The notes: a model not told the origin generated them from the letters alone. A stretch of 64,000 bases of DNA from Georgenia ruanii (GCF_009193175.1 NZ_VUKE01000014.1:62001-126000); one strand, 5' to 3'. Numbered from the stretch's first letter, positions 16,671-26,179 are shown. Made by a program: numbers and translations.

Positions 16671-17597
16671 ATGGACCTGCACCGGATCGACCTCAACCTC
16701 CTGGTCGCCCTCGACGCCCTGCTCGACGAGCGCAGCGTGACCCGGGCGGCGGACCGGCTGTGCGTGGGGCAGTCCGCCATGAGCGCCACTCTCGCCCGGC
16801 TGCGGAAGGTCTTCGGCGACGAGATCCTCGTGCGCCGCGGCCGCAGCCTCGCGCCGACGCCCCTGGCGGAGTCCCTCGTCGTCCCGCTGCGCGACATCAT
16901 GGCCCGCACCGAGGCCCTGCTCGCCGCCCGGGAGGAGTTCGACCCGGCGACCGCCCGGCGCACCTTCACGATCACCGCGAACGACTACGTCTCCACGCTG
17001 TTCCTGCGCCCGCTCCTCGCGCGCCTCGCCCGGGAGGCCCCGCACGTCGCCTTCGAGGTCAACGCCACCCGGGACGACTACGCCGAGCAGTTCCGCCGGC
17101 ACCAGACCGACCTTCTCATCATGCCCAAGGAGGTCTTCCCCGAGCACGCGGCCTACCCGCACGAGGTGCTCTTCGCCGACCGCTACGTCTGCGCCGTCGA
17201 CGCCGCGCACCCGGACGTCGGCGAGGAGCTGCCGCTGGCGCAGTTCAGCACGCTGCCCTACCTCGCGGTCAACATCGGCGCGCTGCCCTCCTCGGCCGAG
17301 CTGCGGCTGGAGGCCCGCGGCATCCTCCGCGACACCCACCTGACCATCCAGGCCCCGCTGGTCGCCCCGTTCCTGCTGCGCGGCACCCGGATGGTCATGC
17401 ACATCCAGGAGCGTCTCGGGAGGCTGATCCGCGCGGAGGCCGGCATCCGCCTCGTCGAGCCGCCGGTGGAGCTCGGCCCCATCACCATGGTGATGATCTG
17501 GGGCCGGCACGTCGACGACGACCCCGGGCACCGGTGGCTGCGCCGGCGCGCCGCCCAGGTCGCCCGCGAGGCCCTCCCGGACCATCACCTAAATTGA
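16671..17597 (+). CDS. LysR-type transcriptional regulator (copy 2)
   Basis: A 308-residue LysR regulator paralogous to the one at 12079. The winged HTH occupies residues about 4-63 (HRIDLNLLVALDALLDERSV, then AADRLCVGQSAMSATLARLR). The effector domain includes ITANDYVSTLFLRPLLARL. ATG 16671 follows AAGGAAAGACGG. It ends 147 nt before the hydantoinase-like operon on the same strand and probably controls it, while copy 1 is placed to control the monooxygenase and hydrolase. It may answer to a related inducer. Confidence 0.93.
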   Translation: MDLHRIDLNLLVALDALLDERSVTRAADRLCVGQSAMSATLARLRKVFGDEILVRRGRSLAPTPLAESLVVPLRDIMARTEALLAAREEFDPATARRTFTITANDYVSTLFLRPLLARLAREAPHVAFEVNATRDDYAEQFRRHQTDLLIMPKEVFPEHAAYPHEVLFADRYVCAVDAAHPDVGEELPLAQFSTLPYLAVNIGALPSSAELRLEARGILRDTHLTIQAPLVAPFLLRGTRMVMHIQERLGRLIRAEAGIRLVEPPVELGPITMVMIWGRHVDDDPGHRWLRRRAAQVAREALPDHHLN

Positions 17598-17600
17598 TAT

Positions 17601-17650
17601 CTGGCATCGCCAGCTATTGTTTGAATGGATTGATTATCCGCTCCTAGAGT
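17601..17650 (+). promoter_or_regulatory. Candidate promoter/operator of the hyuA operon
   Basis: The dyad CTGGC-ATC-GCCAG (17601-17613) is followed by TTGAAT (17621-17626), an 18-nt spacer and TAGAGT (17645-17650), a plausible -35/-10 pair. The region is locally AT-rich, unlike its surroundings. The 11-mer GCCAGCTATTG here also occurs just after the first LysR gene (13000-13010). Confidence 0.45.
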
Positions 17651-17744
17651 CGGCGCATCCGGAAATGCACGGACGCATTTCCCCGCCCCCGACGGCGTCC
17701 CACCGCCCGCGACGTCGTCCCCGCGCCCACTCCTGGGGAGCTTC

Positions 17745-19874
17745 ATGACTGCCATCCTTGACGACCCCGCGCCGGCCACCGAGGCCCCGGCGTCCGGCTG
17801 GGCCGTCGGCACCGACGTCGGCGGCACGTTCACCGACCTGTGGCTGCGCGGCCCCGACGGGCAGCCCGTCGTCTGCAAGTCGCCCACCACCGCCGACGTC
17901 GTCACCGGCGTCATCGACGCCGTCCACCTCGCCGCCCGCGCCGTCGGCCTGCCCACCGCGGAGCTGTGCCGCCGGGTCACCCGCTTCGGTCACGGCACCA
18001 CCGTCGGGCTCAACGCCCTCCTCACCGGCCGGACCGCCAGGGTCGGCCTGGTCACCACGCTCGGCTTCGGCGACGTGCTCGAGATCGGCCGGCTGCGCCG
18101 CGGCACCGCCGGCCTGCAGGGCCTGGACCTGGGCAACTACTTCCTGCGCGGGCGCACCGCCCCGCTCGTGCCGCGCGAGCTCGTCGTCGAGGTCACCGAG
18201 CGGGTCAACCCCGCCGGCGAGATCCTCACCCCGCTGGACCTGGCCTCCGCCCGCGCGGCCCTCACCGCCCTGCGCGACGCGGGCGTCGGGGCCGTGGCGA
18301 TCTGCCTGCTGTGGGCCACTGAGAACCCCGCCCACGAGCGGGCGCTGGCCGCGCTGGCCGCGGAGATCCTGCCCGGCGCCTTCGTCAGCACCTCCCACGA
18401 CGTCGCCCCCTCGGTCGGCGAGTACGCCCGCGCCTCGACCACGGTCGCCAACGCCGCCCTGGGCCCCGTCGCCGGCGGCTACCTCGGCCGCCTCGAGGCC
18501 GAGCTGCGCGCGCTCGGGATGACCGCCCCCATCATGATGACCACCAGCGCCGGCGGCGTGGTCCCGGCCGCCACGCTCGCGGCCTCCCCGGTGCGCGGGC
18601 TGCTCAGCGGGCCGGCGTCCTGCGTGGTCGCCGGCCAGGCCCTCGGCGCCCGGCTCGACCAGCCGAACGTCCTCACCCTCGACGTCGGCGGCACCAGTTT
18701 CGACGTGGGCGTCGTCGTCGACGGCGCGCCGCTGCTGCGCGAGGAAGTGACCTTCGGCGGCGCCGACATGCGGGTGCCCAGCGTCGACATCGCCAGCATC
18801 GGCGCCGGCGGCGGCTCTATCGCCGCCGTGCGCGACGGCGTGCTGACGGTCGGTCCGCGCAGCGCCGGCGCCACCCCCGGGCCGGTGTGCTACGGCAAGG
18901 GCGGCACCGAGCCGACCACCACCGACGCCGACCTCGTCCTCGGCGTCCTCGACCCCGACCGGTTCGGCAGCGGCGGCATCCGCCTCGACGTCGACGCCGC
19001 CCGCGCGGCGCTCGCCGACCGGATCGGCGCGCCGATGGGCCTGACGGCCGTCGAGGCCGCCCGGGCCGTGCGCGAGGTCTTCGACGCCGCGATGGCCGAC
19101 CTGCTGCGCGCGGTGACCATCGAGCGCGGCCACGACCCGCGCGAGTTCACCCTCGTGGCCGGCGGCGGGTCCGGACCCTCCCACGCCTGGAAGCTGTGCC
19201 GCGAGCTGGGGCTGACCGGCTTCGTCGTTCCCGCCACGGCCACCGCCCAGTCCGCGTTCGGCGCCGGCACCTCCGACCTGCGCACCACGGCCTCCCGGAC
19301 CAGCTACCTGCGCCTCTCACCCGGCGACCAGCCCGAGGAGTCGCACGCCACCGTCCTCACGGCCGCGCTCGCCGACGCCGGCCGACGCGCCCTCGACGCC
19401 ATCCCCGACCCGGCCCTCGCCGAGGTCACCCACACCGCCGCGGTGCGCTACCGCGGGCAGACCCACCACCTCGACGTCGCCGTCGAACCCGCCCCCGACG
19501 TCGCCGCGGTGACGGACCTGCTCGCCCGGTTCGAGGCCGAGTACGACAAGCTCTTCGGCGCGGGCGCCGGGTTCCGGGAGGCCGGCTTCGAGATCCTCTC
19601 GGTGCGCGCCGTCGCGGCGCTGCGCGCGGCCACCGCGACCTCGTCGTCCTCCGGGCAGCCCTTCGAGGTCCGCGACGTCCGGCCGGTCGTCTTCGACGAC
19701 GCCCACGCCCCCGCCGAGACGGTCGTCTACGGCTGCGACTGGCCCGCGGCGGACCAGCACCTCGCCGGTCCCGCCCTCATCCAGCTCCCCGGGTGCGTCG
19801 TCGTCGTCCCGCCCGGCGGCACCGCCACCACGGACGACGCCGGCACCATCCACGTGGAGGTAGGACAGGCATGA
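17745..19874 (+). CDS. hyuA: Hydantoinase/oxoprolinase family protein, subunit A
   Basis: A 709-residue ASKHA-fold subunit of the ATP-dependent hydantoinase/oxoprolinase/acetone-carboxylase family. The phosphate-binding motif is GTDVGGTFTDLWLRG (about residues 22-36). Further family signatures are RFGHGTTVGLNALL, TTSAGGVVPA, TLDVGGTSFDVGVV and GAGGGSIA, with VAGGGSGPSHAWKL towards the C-terminus. Such subunits activate an amide, enol or carboxylate using ATP and work with subunit B. The ATG has no strong Shine-Dalgarno (TGGGGAGCTTC). Its stop overlaps the hyuB start (ATGA), so the two are coupled. Confidence 0.93.
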   Translation: MTAILDDPAPATEAPASGWAVGTDVGGTFTDLWLRGPDGQPVVCKSPTTADVVTGVIDAVHLAARAVGLPTAELCRRVTRFGHGTTVGLNALLTGRTARVGLVTTLGFGDVLEIGRLRRGTAGLQGLDLGNYFLRGRTAPLVPRELVVEVTERVNPAGEILTPLDLASARAALTALRDAGVGAVAICLLWATENPAHERALAALAAEILPGAFVSTSHDVAPSVGEYARASTTVANAALGPVAGGYLGRLEAELRALGMTAPIMMTTSAGGVVPAATLAASPVRGLLSGPASCVVAGQALGARLDQPNVLTLDVGGTSFDVGVVVDGAPLLREEVTFGGADMRVPSVDIASIGAGGGSIAAVRDGVLTVGPRSAGATPGPVCYGKGGTEPTTTDADLVLGVLDPDRFGSGGIRLDVDAARAALADRIGAPMGLTAVEAARAVREVFDAAMADLLRAVTIERGHDPREFTLVAGGGSGPSHAWKLCRELGLTGFVVPATATAQSAFGAGTSDLRTTASRTSYLRLSPGDQPEESHATVLTAALADAGRRALDAIPDPALAEVTHTAAVRYRGQTHHLDVAVEPAPDVAAVTDLLARFEAEYDKLFGAGAGFREAGFEILSVRAVAALRAATATSSSSGQPFEVRDVRPVVFDDAHAPAETVVYGCDWPAADQHLAGPALIQLPGCVVVVPPGGTATTDDAGTIHVEVGQA

Positions 19875-22126
19875 GCACCCTCGACGTCCCCATCCAGGCC
19901 GCCGCCACCGACCCGGTCGTCGCGCAGGTGGTCCGCAGCCGGCTGGTGGCCATCACCGACCAGATGCGCCTGGCGCTGCAGTCCGTCAGCGGCAGCCCCA
20001 CGGTCACCGAGGCGAGCGACTTCTTCACCGGCCTGTACCTGCCGGACGGGTCCTTCGCCACCATGGGCCACCAGGTCACCTTCGAGGCCCCGCCCGTCGG
20101 CGCGCTCATCCGGCACCTGCTCGCCGGCGGCCGTGCGCTCCGCGACGGCGACCGGATCGTCGGGAACGACCCGTTCGTCGGCGCGCTGCACCAGAACGAC
20201 CTGCAGATGTGCGCCCCGCTGTTCGTCGACGGCGAGCTGGTCGCCTGGGCCGGGGTGATGGCGCACGAGACCGACATCGGCGGGATGGACTTCGCGTCCT
20301 GGTCGCCCAAGGCCAAGGAGATCTGGCAGGAGGGCCTGCGCATCCCCGCCGTCACCCTGGTCTCCGAGGGCGAGCTGCGCGAGGACGTCCTGGAGATGAT
20401 CCTGTCCGCCTCCCGGCTGCCCGCCCAGCTCGGCCTGGACATCCGGGCCTTCATCGCCACCCTCAACGTCGCGGCCGAGCGGCTCGTGGAGCTGTGCCAC
20501 CGGTACGGCACCGGCGTGGTCCAGGGCGCCATGGCGGCCATGGTCGACGACGCCGAGACCCGGCTGCGCCGCCGGCTGCTGGAGATGCCCGACGGCGTGG
20601 TGCACACCCGCGACTTCCTCGAGCACGACGGTCACACCGACACCCTCTACGCCGTCGACCTCGTGCTGACCAAGCAGGGCGACCGGCTCACCCTGGACTT
20701 CTCCGGCTCCTCCGGACAGGCGCCCGGCTTCGTCAACTGCTCCCGGGCGGGCCTGGCCGGGGGCGTGGCCGGGGCGCTGATCCCCACGCTCGGTTTCGAG
20801 ATCCCGTGGAACGACGGGCTGCTGCGCCCGGTGGAGATCGTCGCCCCCGACGGGCTGGTGTGCACCGCCGTCCCGCCGGCCCCGGTGGGCAGCGCCACCG
20901 TGGAGACCGTCTGGGTGGTCAGCAACGTCGTCTCCGGGGCGCTCAACCGGCTGCTCGCCGCCACCCCCGCCTACGCCCACCGCGCCCAGGCGGTCAGCAG
21001 CGGGACCATGGCCACCTTCAACCTCTCCGGCCGCAACCAGTTCGGCGAGGTCTTCGGGCTGCACCTCATGGACCCCCTCGCCGGCGGCTTCGGCGCCTTC
21101 GCGAGCCGGGACGGCCAGGACGCCGCGGGGCCCATCAACGCGCCGTGCCCGTCCATCGCCGACGTCGAGGTCAACGAGCTGGGCACGCCGCTCGTGTACC
21201 TCTACCGCCGCCTCGCGCAGGACACCGGCGGCGCCGGGCGGCACCGCGGCGGCCTGGGCGCCGAGGTGGCGCTGACCATCTCCGTCCCCCAGGCCGAGGC
21301 CCTGGTCATGACGCACGGCGCCGAGGTGCCCAACTCCGCCGGGCTCTCCGGCGGCCTGCCCGGCGGGCTGATCCACCAGTCCTTCGCCCGCGGCCTCCTG
21401 CGCGACGCCACCGAGTCGGCCCGCACGGCCGCGCTGCTGCGCGGGCGCTCCGACGCCGACCCCCGGTTCACCGACCTGGGCCCCAAGCCCGGCGCCTTCC
21501 CCATCACCGGCCAGGACGTCTTCGCCGTGACCTGGCAGGGCGGCGGCGGGATCGGCGACCCCCTCGACCGCGACCCCGCGGACGTCGTCGCCGACGTGCG
21601 CCGCGGCGTCGTCAGCCCCCAGGCCGCCGCGGAGACCTACGGCGTCGCCCTGACGCCGTCCGACACCTCGCGCGTGACCGGCTGGGACGCGGCGCAGACC
21701 GCGCGGCTGCGCCGGCAGGCTCGTGCGGAGCGGCTGGGCGTCGCCGTCGACCAGGTGCCCGAGACCTGCCGCGGCCTCGACCCGGCGCTGCCGCCGGCCG
21801 GCGTGCAGGCGGGGGAGCGGTGGCTGCCGCTCTCGGACCGGCTGCGGGCCATCCGCGGCACCGACGGTTGGCGGGTGGAGACGGTCGACGGCGCCCTGCT
21901 GGTCACCGGCTCGACCCGGTGGCGCCAGGGCGCACGCCGCGTCGCCCTCGCCCTGCCCGAGCGGGTGGGAGCGACCCTCCACGAGGACCTCGCCGTCACC
22001 GGCTGGGCGTGCCCGGTGACGGGCCACCTCCTCGCCGTCGACATCCACCCGGCCGGCGCCGACCCGCTCGACGACCTGGACCTGTCCCTGGACGACCGCG
22101 CCGCCCGGCTCACGCTCCCCGCCTGA
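19871..22126 (+). CDS. hyuB: Hydantoinase/oxoprolinase family protein, subunit B
   Basis: A 751-residue HyuB-type subunit: VRSRLVAITDQMRLALQSVS at the N-terminus, the SDFFTGLYLPDGSFATMGHQ region, NDPFVGALHQNDLQM and MAHETDIGG, all typical of the B subunit that completes the ATP-dependent hydrolase or carboxylase. The first roughly 570 residues are the conserved domain. The C-terminal 150 or so (RVTGWDAAQTARLRRQARAE and onward) are an extension that includes a small domain resembling acetophenone-carboxylase-type tails. The ATG overlaps the hyuA stop. Substrate unknown. Confidence 0.92.
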   Translation: MSTLDVPIQAAATDPVVAQVVRSRLVAITDQMRLALQSVSGSPTVTEASDFFTGLYLPDGSFATMGHQVTFEAPPVGALIRHLLAGGRALRDGDRIVGNDPFVGALHQNDLQMCAPLFVDGELVAWAGVMAHETDIGGMDFASWSPKAKEIWQEGLRIPAVTLVSEGELREDVLEMILSASRLPAQLGLDIRAFIATLNVAAERLVELCHRYGTGVVQGAMAAMVDDAETRLRRRLLEMPDGVVHTRDFLEHDGHTDTLYAVDLVLTKQGDRLTLDFSGSSGQAPGFVNCSRAGLAGGVAGALIPTLGFEIPWNDGLLRPVEIVAPDGLVCTAVPPAPVGSATVETVWVVSNVVSGALNRLLAATPAYAHRAQAVSSGTMATFNLSGRNQFGEVFGLHLMDPLAGGFGAFASRDGQDAAGPINAPCPSIADVEVNELGTPLVYLYRRLAQDTGGAGRHRGGLGAEVALTISVPQAEALVMTHGAEVPNSAGLSGGLPGGLIHQSFARGLLRDATESARTAALLRGRSDADPRFTDLGPKPGAFPITGQDVFAVTWQGGGGIGDPLDRDPADVVADVRRGVVSPQAAAETYGVALTPSDTSRVTGWDAAQTARLRRQARAERLGVAVDQVPETCRGLDPALPPAGVQAGERWLPLSDRLRAIRGTDGWRVETVDGALLVTGSTRWRQGARRVALALPERVGATLHEDLAVTGWACPVTGHLLAVDIHPAGADPLDDLDLSLDDRAARLTLPA

Positions 22127-22151
22127 TCACTCAACGAAGAGAGGCACTGTC

Positions 22152-23090
22152 ATGGCCAGCACGACCACCGCCGACGTCAAGCCCCGCAAGGTCATCGTCA
22201 CCATCGCCCCCACCGGCGGCATGGCCTCGAAGGCCCAGAACCCGAATCTGCCCACCCAGCCGGAGGAGATCGCCGACGACGTCGCCGCGTGCGTCGCGGC
22301 CGGGGCGTCGGTGGCGGCCATCCACGCCCGCCGCCCCGAGGACGACCTGGCCACCTGCCGCGCCGAGGTCTACGGCGCGATCAACGAGGCCGTGCGCGAG
22401 CGCACCGACGTCGTCATCAACATCTCGACCGGCGGTGGCATCTCCGGCGACATGATCAAGGAGAACGAGCGCGGGGAGCTGCGCATCGACTTCACCGAGC
22501 GGCTGCGCGGGCTCGAGGCCCCGCACGTCGAGATGGCCACCTTCGACGCCGAGTCCTTCGTCATCACCGCGGGCGGGCGCGAGATCGTCAACCTGAGCAC
22601 CCCGGCCCAGTGCGACGAGCTCGCCGCCCGGATGACCGAGCTCGGGATTAAGCCCGAGTGGGAGGTCATGAGCACCGCCCACATCCGCCAGGACTTCACC
22701 CGGCTGATCACCGCCGGCTTCGACGCCCAGCCGTACTGGGTCAACGTGGTGCTCGGCCTCGACCGCGGCTTCCAGGGCGCGCTGCCCTACACCCCGCGCA
22801 TCCTCCACCAGATGGTCGACGAGCTGCCCGCGGGCGCGGAGCTGTGCGTCTCGGCGGTCGCGGCGAACCAGCTGCCCGCCATCACCCACGCCGTCCTGCT
22901 CGGCGGGCACGTGCGGGTCGGTCTCGAGGACAACCTCTACTACCGGCGCGGCGAGCTGGCCACCAACGTCCAGCTCGTCGAGCGGGCGGTGCGCCTCATC
23001 CGCGACCTCGGCCACGAGGTGGCCACGCCCGAGGAGGCCCGGCAGATCCTCGGCCTCAAGAGCCTCGCGCCCGCGGCCTCGACCAGCTGA
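22152..23090 (+). CDS. Beta-keto acid cleavage enzyme (BKACE, DUF849 family), atypical metal site
   Basis: A 312-residue TIM-barrel protein of the BKACE family, which condenses a beta-keto acid with acetyl-CoA to give acetoacetate plus a CoA ester. The opening KVIVTIAPTGGM, the VVINISTGGG strand and the VRVGLEDNLYY motif (Glu ligand) are present. Where the family normally has a zinc-binding H-X-H, this protein reads AAIHAR, keeping H58 and replacing the first His with A56. Either the metal site is altered or the reaction differs. It follows hyuB by 25 nt and precedes the acyl-CoA synthetase, so it is likely one operon. Confidence 0.85.
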   Translation: MASTTTADVKPRKVIVTIAPTGGMASKAQNPNLPTQPEEIADDVAACVAAGASVAAIHARRPEDDLATCRAEVYGAINEAVRERTDVVINISTGGGISGDMIKENERGELRIDFTERLRGLEAPHVEMATFDAESFVITAGGREIVNLSTPAQCDELAARMTELGIKPEWEVMSTAHIRQDFTRLITAGFDAQPYWVNVVLGLDRGFQGALPYTPRILHQMVDELPAGAELCVSAVAANQLPAITHAVLLGGHVRVGLEDNLYYRRGELATNVQLVERAVRLIRDLGHEVATPEEARQILGLKSLAPAASTS

Positions 23091-23144
23091 CCCTGACACC
23101 ACGCTCGACGCCCGCATCCTTGCTGCCCTGAACGGAGACCCCGC

Positions 23145-25199
23145 TTGTCCGCACCCGCCACCGCCGGCCCCGCCGTCGCCCCCACCGCCCTGGACGCCTT
23201 CTTCGCGCCGTCCGGCGTGATGGTCGTCGGCGCCTCCGCGACGCCGGGCAAGCTCGGCGCCGTCATGGCCCAGTCCCTCGCCGCGTACGACGCGCCGCTG
23301 CGCCTGGTGAACAGCCGGGGCGAGGGCATGCACGCCAGCGTGAGCGAGGCGCTCGCGGCCGGCGACGGCGTCGACCTCGCCGTGCTCTGCGTCCCGGCCC
23401 CCGCGACGGCGCGGGCGCTGCGCGAGTGCGCCGAGGGCGGCGTGCGCGCCGCGCTGGTGTGCGCAGGCGGCTTCGCCGAGGCCGGCGCCGCGGGGGAGGA
23501 GCACCAGCGGGCGGTGGAGGAGGTGGTGCGGGAGACCGGCATCCGGCTCCTCGGCCCGAACACCTCGGGCTTCTTCGTCCCCGGCCGCCGGCTCCTGGCC
23601 AGCTTCGTGCCCGGGGTCGCCGACCTCGCCGCCGGACCGGTGGCCGTCGTCGCCGCCAGCGGCGGCGTCAACCACGCGCTGGCGTTCCGGCTGCAGCAGG
23701 CCGGGATCGGCCTCAGCCTCGGCGTGGGGCTGGGCGCGGGGGTCGACGTCGGCGCTGCGGCCGTGCTCGAGCACCTCGTCGACGACGAGCAGACCCGCGT
23801 CGTCGCGCTGCACCTCGAGACCGTGCAGGACGGGCCCGCGCTGCTGGCGGCGGTGCGGCGGCTGTCGGCCGTCAAGCCGGTGGTCGCCCTCGTCGTCGGG
23901 CGCAGCGACGTCGCCGAGTTCGCCCGGTCGCACACCGGGGCGCTGGCGACGTCCTGGCGCACCACCCGGGCCGTGCTGCGGCAGGCCGGCGCGGTGCTCG
24001 TCGACGACGAGGACGGCCTGGTCGCCGCCGTGGCGGCGCTGGCCGGGCGGCGCCTGGCGCCGTCGCCCGCGCCCGGCGTCGCGCTGGTCACGGGCCAGGC
24101 CGGTCCCGGCCTGCTGGTCGCGGACGCCGTGCAGACCGCCGGGGTCACGCTGCCGCGGCTCACCGACGCCACCCGCGCGGCCATCGCGGAGGTGCTGCCG
24201 CCGCTGACCTTCCAGGCCAACCCCGTCGACACCGGCCGCCCCGGGCCCGGCTTCGACCGGGTCGTGAGCGCCGTGGCGGACGACCCCGCGGTGGACGCGG
24301 TGGCGATCTACGCGCTGACCGAGCCGGTGGTGGACCTGCCGGCGGCCGTCGCAACCTCGGGCGCCGCCGGCCGGGTGCCGGTGCTGCTCGGGGTGGACGG
24401 CCCGCCCGACGACGTCGCCGCCCAGCGCGCCGCGGCGCGAGAGGCCGGGATCCCGCTCATCTCCGGGCCCACCGCCCTGGCCCGGGCCGTGGCCGCCCTG
24501 GCCGACGACGCCACGGGACGCTTCGCATGCGCCCAGGACGTGACCCCGCCGCAGCCGTGGCCGGGCCTGACGGGGCCGTGGGACGAGGTCCGCGGCAAGG
24601 AGCTGCTCGATGCCCTGGGGGTGCCCACCCCGCCGCGGCGGCGATGCCGGGATCGCGCCGAGGCGCTGGAGGCGCTGGCCGCGCTCGGTGGTCCGGTGGC
24701 GGTGAAGCTGCTCGACGCCACCGTGCTGCACAAGACCGAGGTCGGGGGCGTCCACCTCGGCGTCCGCACCCCCGAGGCGATGGGGCGGGCGCTCGACGCG
24801 CTCGAGGCGGCGGGCGCGCGGGAGGTCCTGGTCGAGGCCATGGCGGCCCCCGGGGTCGACCTCATCGTGGGCGCCCGCCGCGACCCGGTCTTCGGTCCCG
24901 TGCTGCTCCTGGGCCTGGGCGGCACGGCGGCGGAGGTCCTCGCCGACGTCGCCATCCGCAGCGTGCCGCTCAGTGACCGCGCGGCCGCGGGCATGGTGTC
25001 CGACCTACGGGCCCGGCGCCTGCTGTTCGGGCACCGCGGGGGTCCGACCCTCGACCCGGCGGAGCTCGCGGGGGTGCTCACCGCCGTCGGCAACGTCCTG
25101 CTCGTCAATCCCGACGTCGCCGAGATCGAGGTGAACCCGCTGCGGCTCACCGCGACCGGGCCGGTGGCGCTCGACGCCGTCGTCATCACCCCCGCGTGA
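23145..25199 (+). CDS. Acetate-CoA ligase family protein (NDP-forming)
   Basis: A 684-residue fused alpha-beta NDP-forming acyl-CoA synthetase. The order is: CoA-binding Rossmann domain (about 10-135, VMVVGASATPGKLGAVMAQS), two succinyl-CoA-ligase-like domains with the phospho-His loop FARSHTGALATS, then an ATP-grasp domain (from about 475, GPVAVKLLDATVLHKTEVGG and FGPVLLLGLGGTAAEVL). It interconverts an acyl-CoA with the free acid while making or using ATP. It starts at TTG 23145 after an ACGGAG site. As the last gene of the hyuAB-BKACE operon it may recover energy from the CoA ester made upstream. Confidence 0.9.
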   Translation: MSAPATAGPAVAPTALDAFFAPSGVMVVGASATPGKLGAVMAQSLAAYDAPLRLVNSRGEGMHASVSEALAAGDGVDLAVLCVPAPATARALRECAEGGVRAALVCAGGFAEAGAAGEEHQRAVEEVVRETGIRLLGPNTSGFFVPGRRLLASFVPGVADLAAGPVAVVAASGGVNHALAFRLQQAGIGLSLGVGLGAGVDVGAAAVLEHLVDDEQTRVVALHLETVQDGPALLAAVRRLSAVKPVVALVVGRSDVAEFARSHTGALATSWRTTRAVLRQAGAVLVDDEDGLVAAVAALAGRRLAPSPAPGVALVTGQAGPGLLVADAVQTAGVTLPRLTDATRAAIAEVLPPLTFQANPVDTGRPGPGFDRVVSAVADDPAVDAVAIYALTEPVVDLPAAVATSGAAGRVPVLLGVDGPPDDVAAQRAAAREAGIPLISGPTALARAVAALADDATGRFACAQDVTPPQPWPGLTGPWDEVRGKELLDALGVPTPPRRRCRDRAEALEALAALGGPVAVKLLDATVLHKTEVGGVHLGVRTPEAMGRALDALEAAGAREVLVEAMAAPGVDLIVGARRDPVFGPVLLLGLGGTAAEVLADVAIRSVPLSDRAAAGMVSDLRARRLLFGHRGGPTLDPAELAGVLTAVGNVLLVNPDVAEIEVNPLRLTATGPVALDAVVITPA

Positions 25200-25337
25200 C
25201 CCTGAGCGCGGCGTCTTCGGGAGAGTGCCGAATCCACGATGGCACCCCGTGGGGGTGATGCCGTCACACCGCGCCGGTGTCACCATGTGGCATGCCGACG
25301 ATCCCATTCGCTGGGCGGGCCGGCGGCCCTCGGGGGT

Positions 25338-26042
25338 GTGCTCGTGGATGAGGGCCTGACGCCGGCGGAGGCAGCGGAGGCAACCGAGGAGCTGCGGCGC
25401 CGCCAGATCCTGGCCGGTGAGCGGGGCGAGATGAGCCGAGTGATCCTCATCCTCGAGGCGGGGCTCCTCTCCGTGGTCACGGTGATCACCGCCTGGGCGG
25501 GCTACTCCGCGGCCCGGTGGAGCACCGAGCAGCGCAGCGACTTCGCGGAGGCGTCGATCGCGACGGCGCAGGCCGCCCGCGCCATCGCGCTGGCCACGGA
25601 GCTCCGCAACTTCGACGCCAGCACGTTCAACGCCTGGTTCACCGCGTTCACGCTGGGTGACCCCGACAAGATGCAGGTGGCCGAGCGGCGGTTCCGACCG
25701 GAGTTCCGAGTCGCGTTCGACGCATGGCGCGCGACGAACCCAGACACCAACCCCGATGCACCGGCCGGGCCCACGTACATGCCGGAGTACCGCCAGCCGG
25801 AGCAGGAGCGTGGTGACCGGCTCGACGCGGCCGCCGAGGCACACCTGCGGGCGGGCTACCGCGACGGCGAGGTTGCGGACAACTATGTCCGCATCACCGT
25901 CCTCCTGGCATCCGTCCTGTTCCTCGTCGGCATCGGCACGACCTTCAAGCTGAAGACGGTGCGCTATGGCCTCGTGGCGGTCGGCGGACTTCTCCTCGTG
26001 ACCGCGCTGATCCAGATCGCGCAACAGCCCTTCCCTGCGTAG
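25338..26042 (+). CDS. Membrane protein of unknown function, three hydrophobic segments
   Basis: A 234-residue protein if started at GTG 25338, or 267 residues from ATG 25239; the longer N-terminus is Arg/His-rich and looks untranslated, so I prefer the GTG but am unsure. Hydrophobic segments: about residues 34-58 (LILEAGLLSVVTVITAWAGY), 178-198 (ITVLLASVLFLVGIGTTF) and 204-222. Between the first and second is a soluble stretch of about 120 residues, rich in Ala, Arg, Asp and Glu (FAEASIATAQAARAIALATE), which could form a helical bundle. No catalytic motif. It is transcribed alone between the synthetase and the flavoprotein fusion. Confidence 0.65.
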   Translation: MLVDEGLTPAEAAEATEELRRRQILAGERGEMSRVILILEAGLLSVVTVITAWAGYSAARWSTEQRSDFAEASIATAQAARAIALATELRNFDASTFNAWFTAFTLGDPDKMQVAERRFRPEFRVAFDAWRATNPDTNPDAPAGPTYMPEYRQPEQERGDRLDAAAEAHLRAGYRDGEVADNYVRITVLLASVLFLVGIGTTFKLKTVRYGLVAVGGLLLVTALIQIAQQPFPA

Positions 26043-26179
26043 CGGACGCCTCATCGACAGGACGTGCCGACCCCTGGGCAGCGGGCCGGTCCACGCGGCG
26101 GAGCCTGGCGCCGCCGCACGTGCCCTCCTAGCATCGAGCGAGTGAGGGCACACCCTGCCCGACGATCCGGCCAGCTGCC

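Noticed and set aside
13976-16975. A 999-residue minus-strand frame (and similar large frames such as 22131-24755 and 19727-22048)
   Set aside because: These are antisense to strongly supported plus-strand genes and have low-complexity composition.
25238-25265. Hairpin ACCCC/GGGGT as terminator of the acyl-CoA synthetase gene
   Set aside because: Only about six perfect pairs, and it overlaps a possible start of the next gene.
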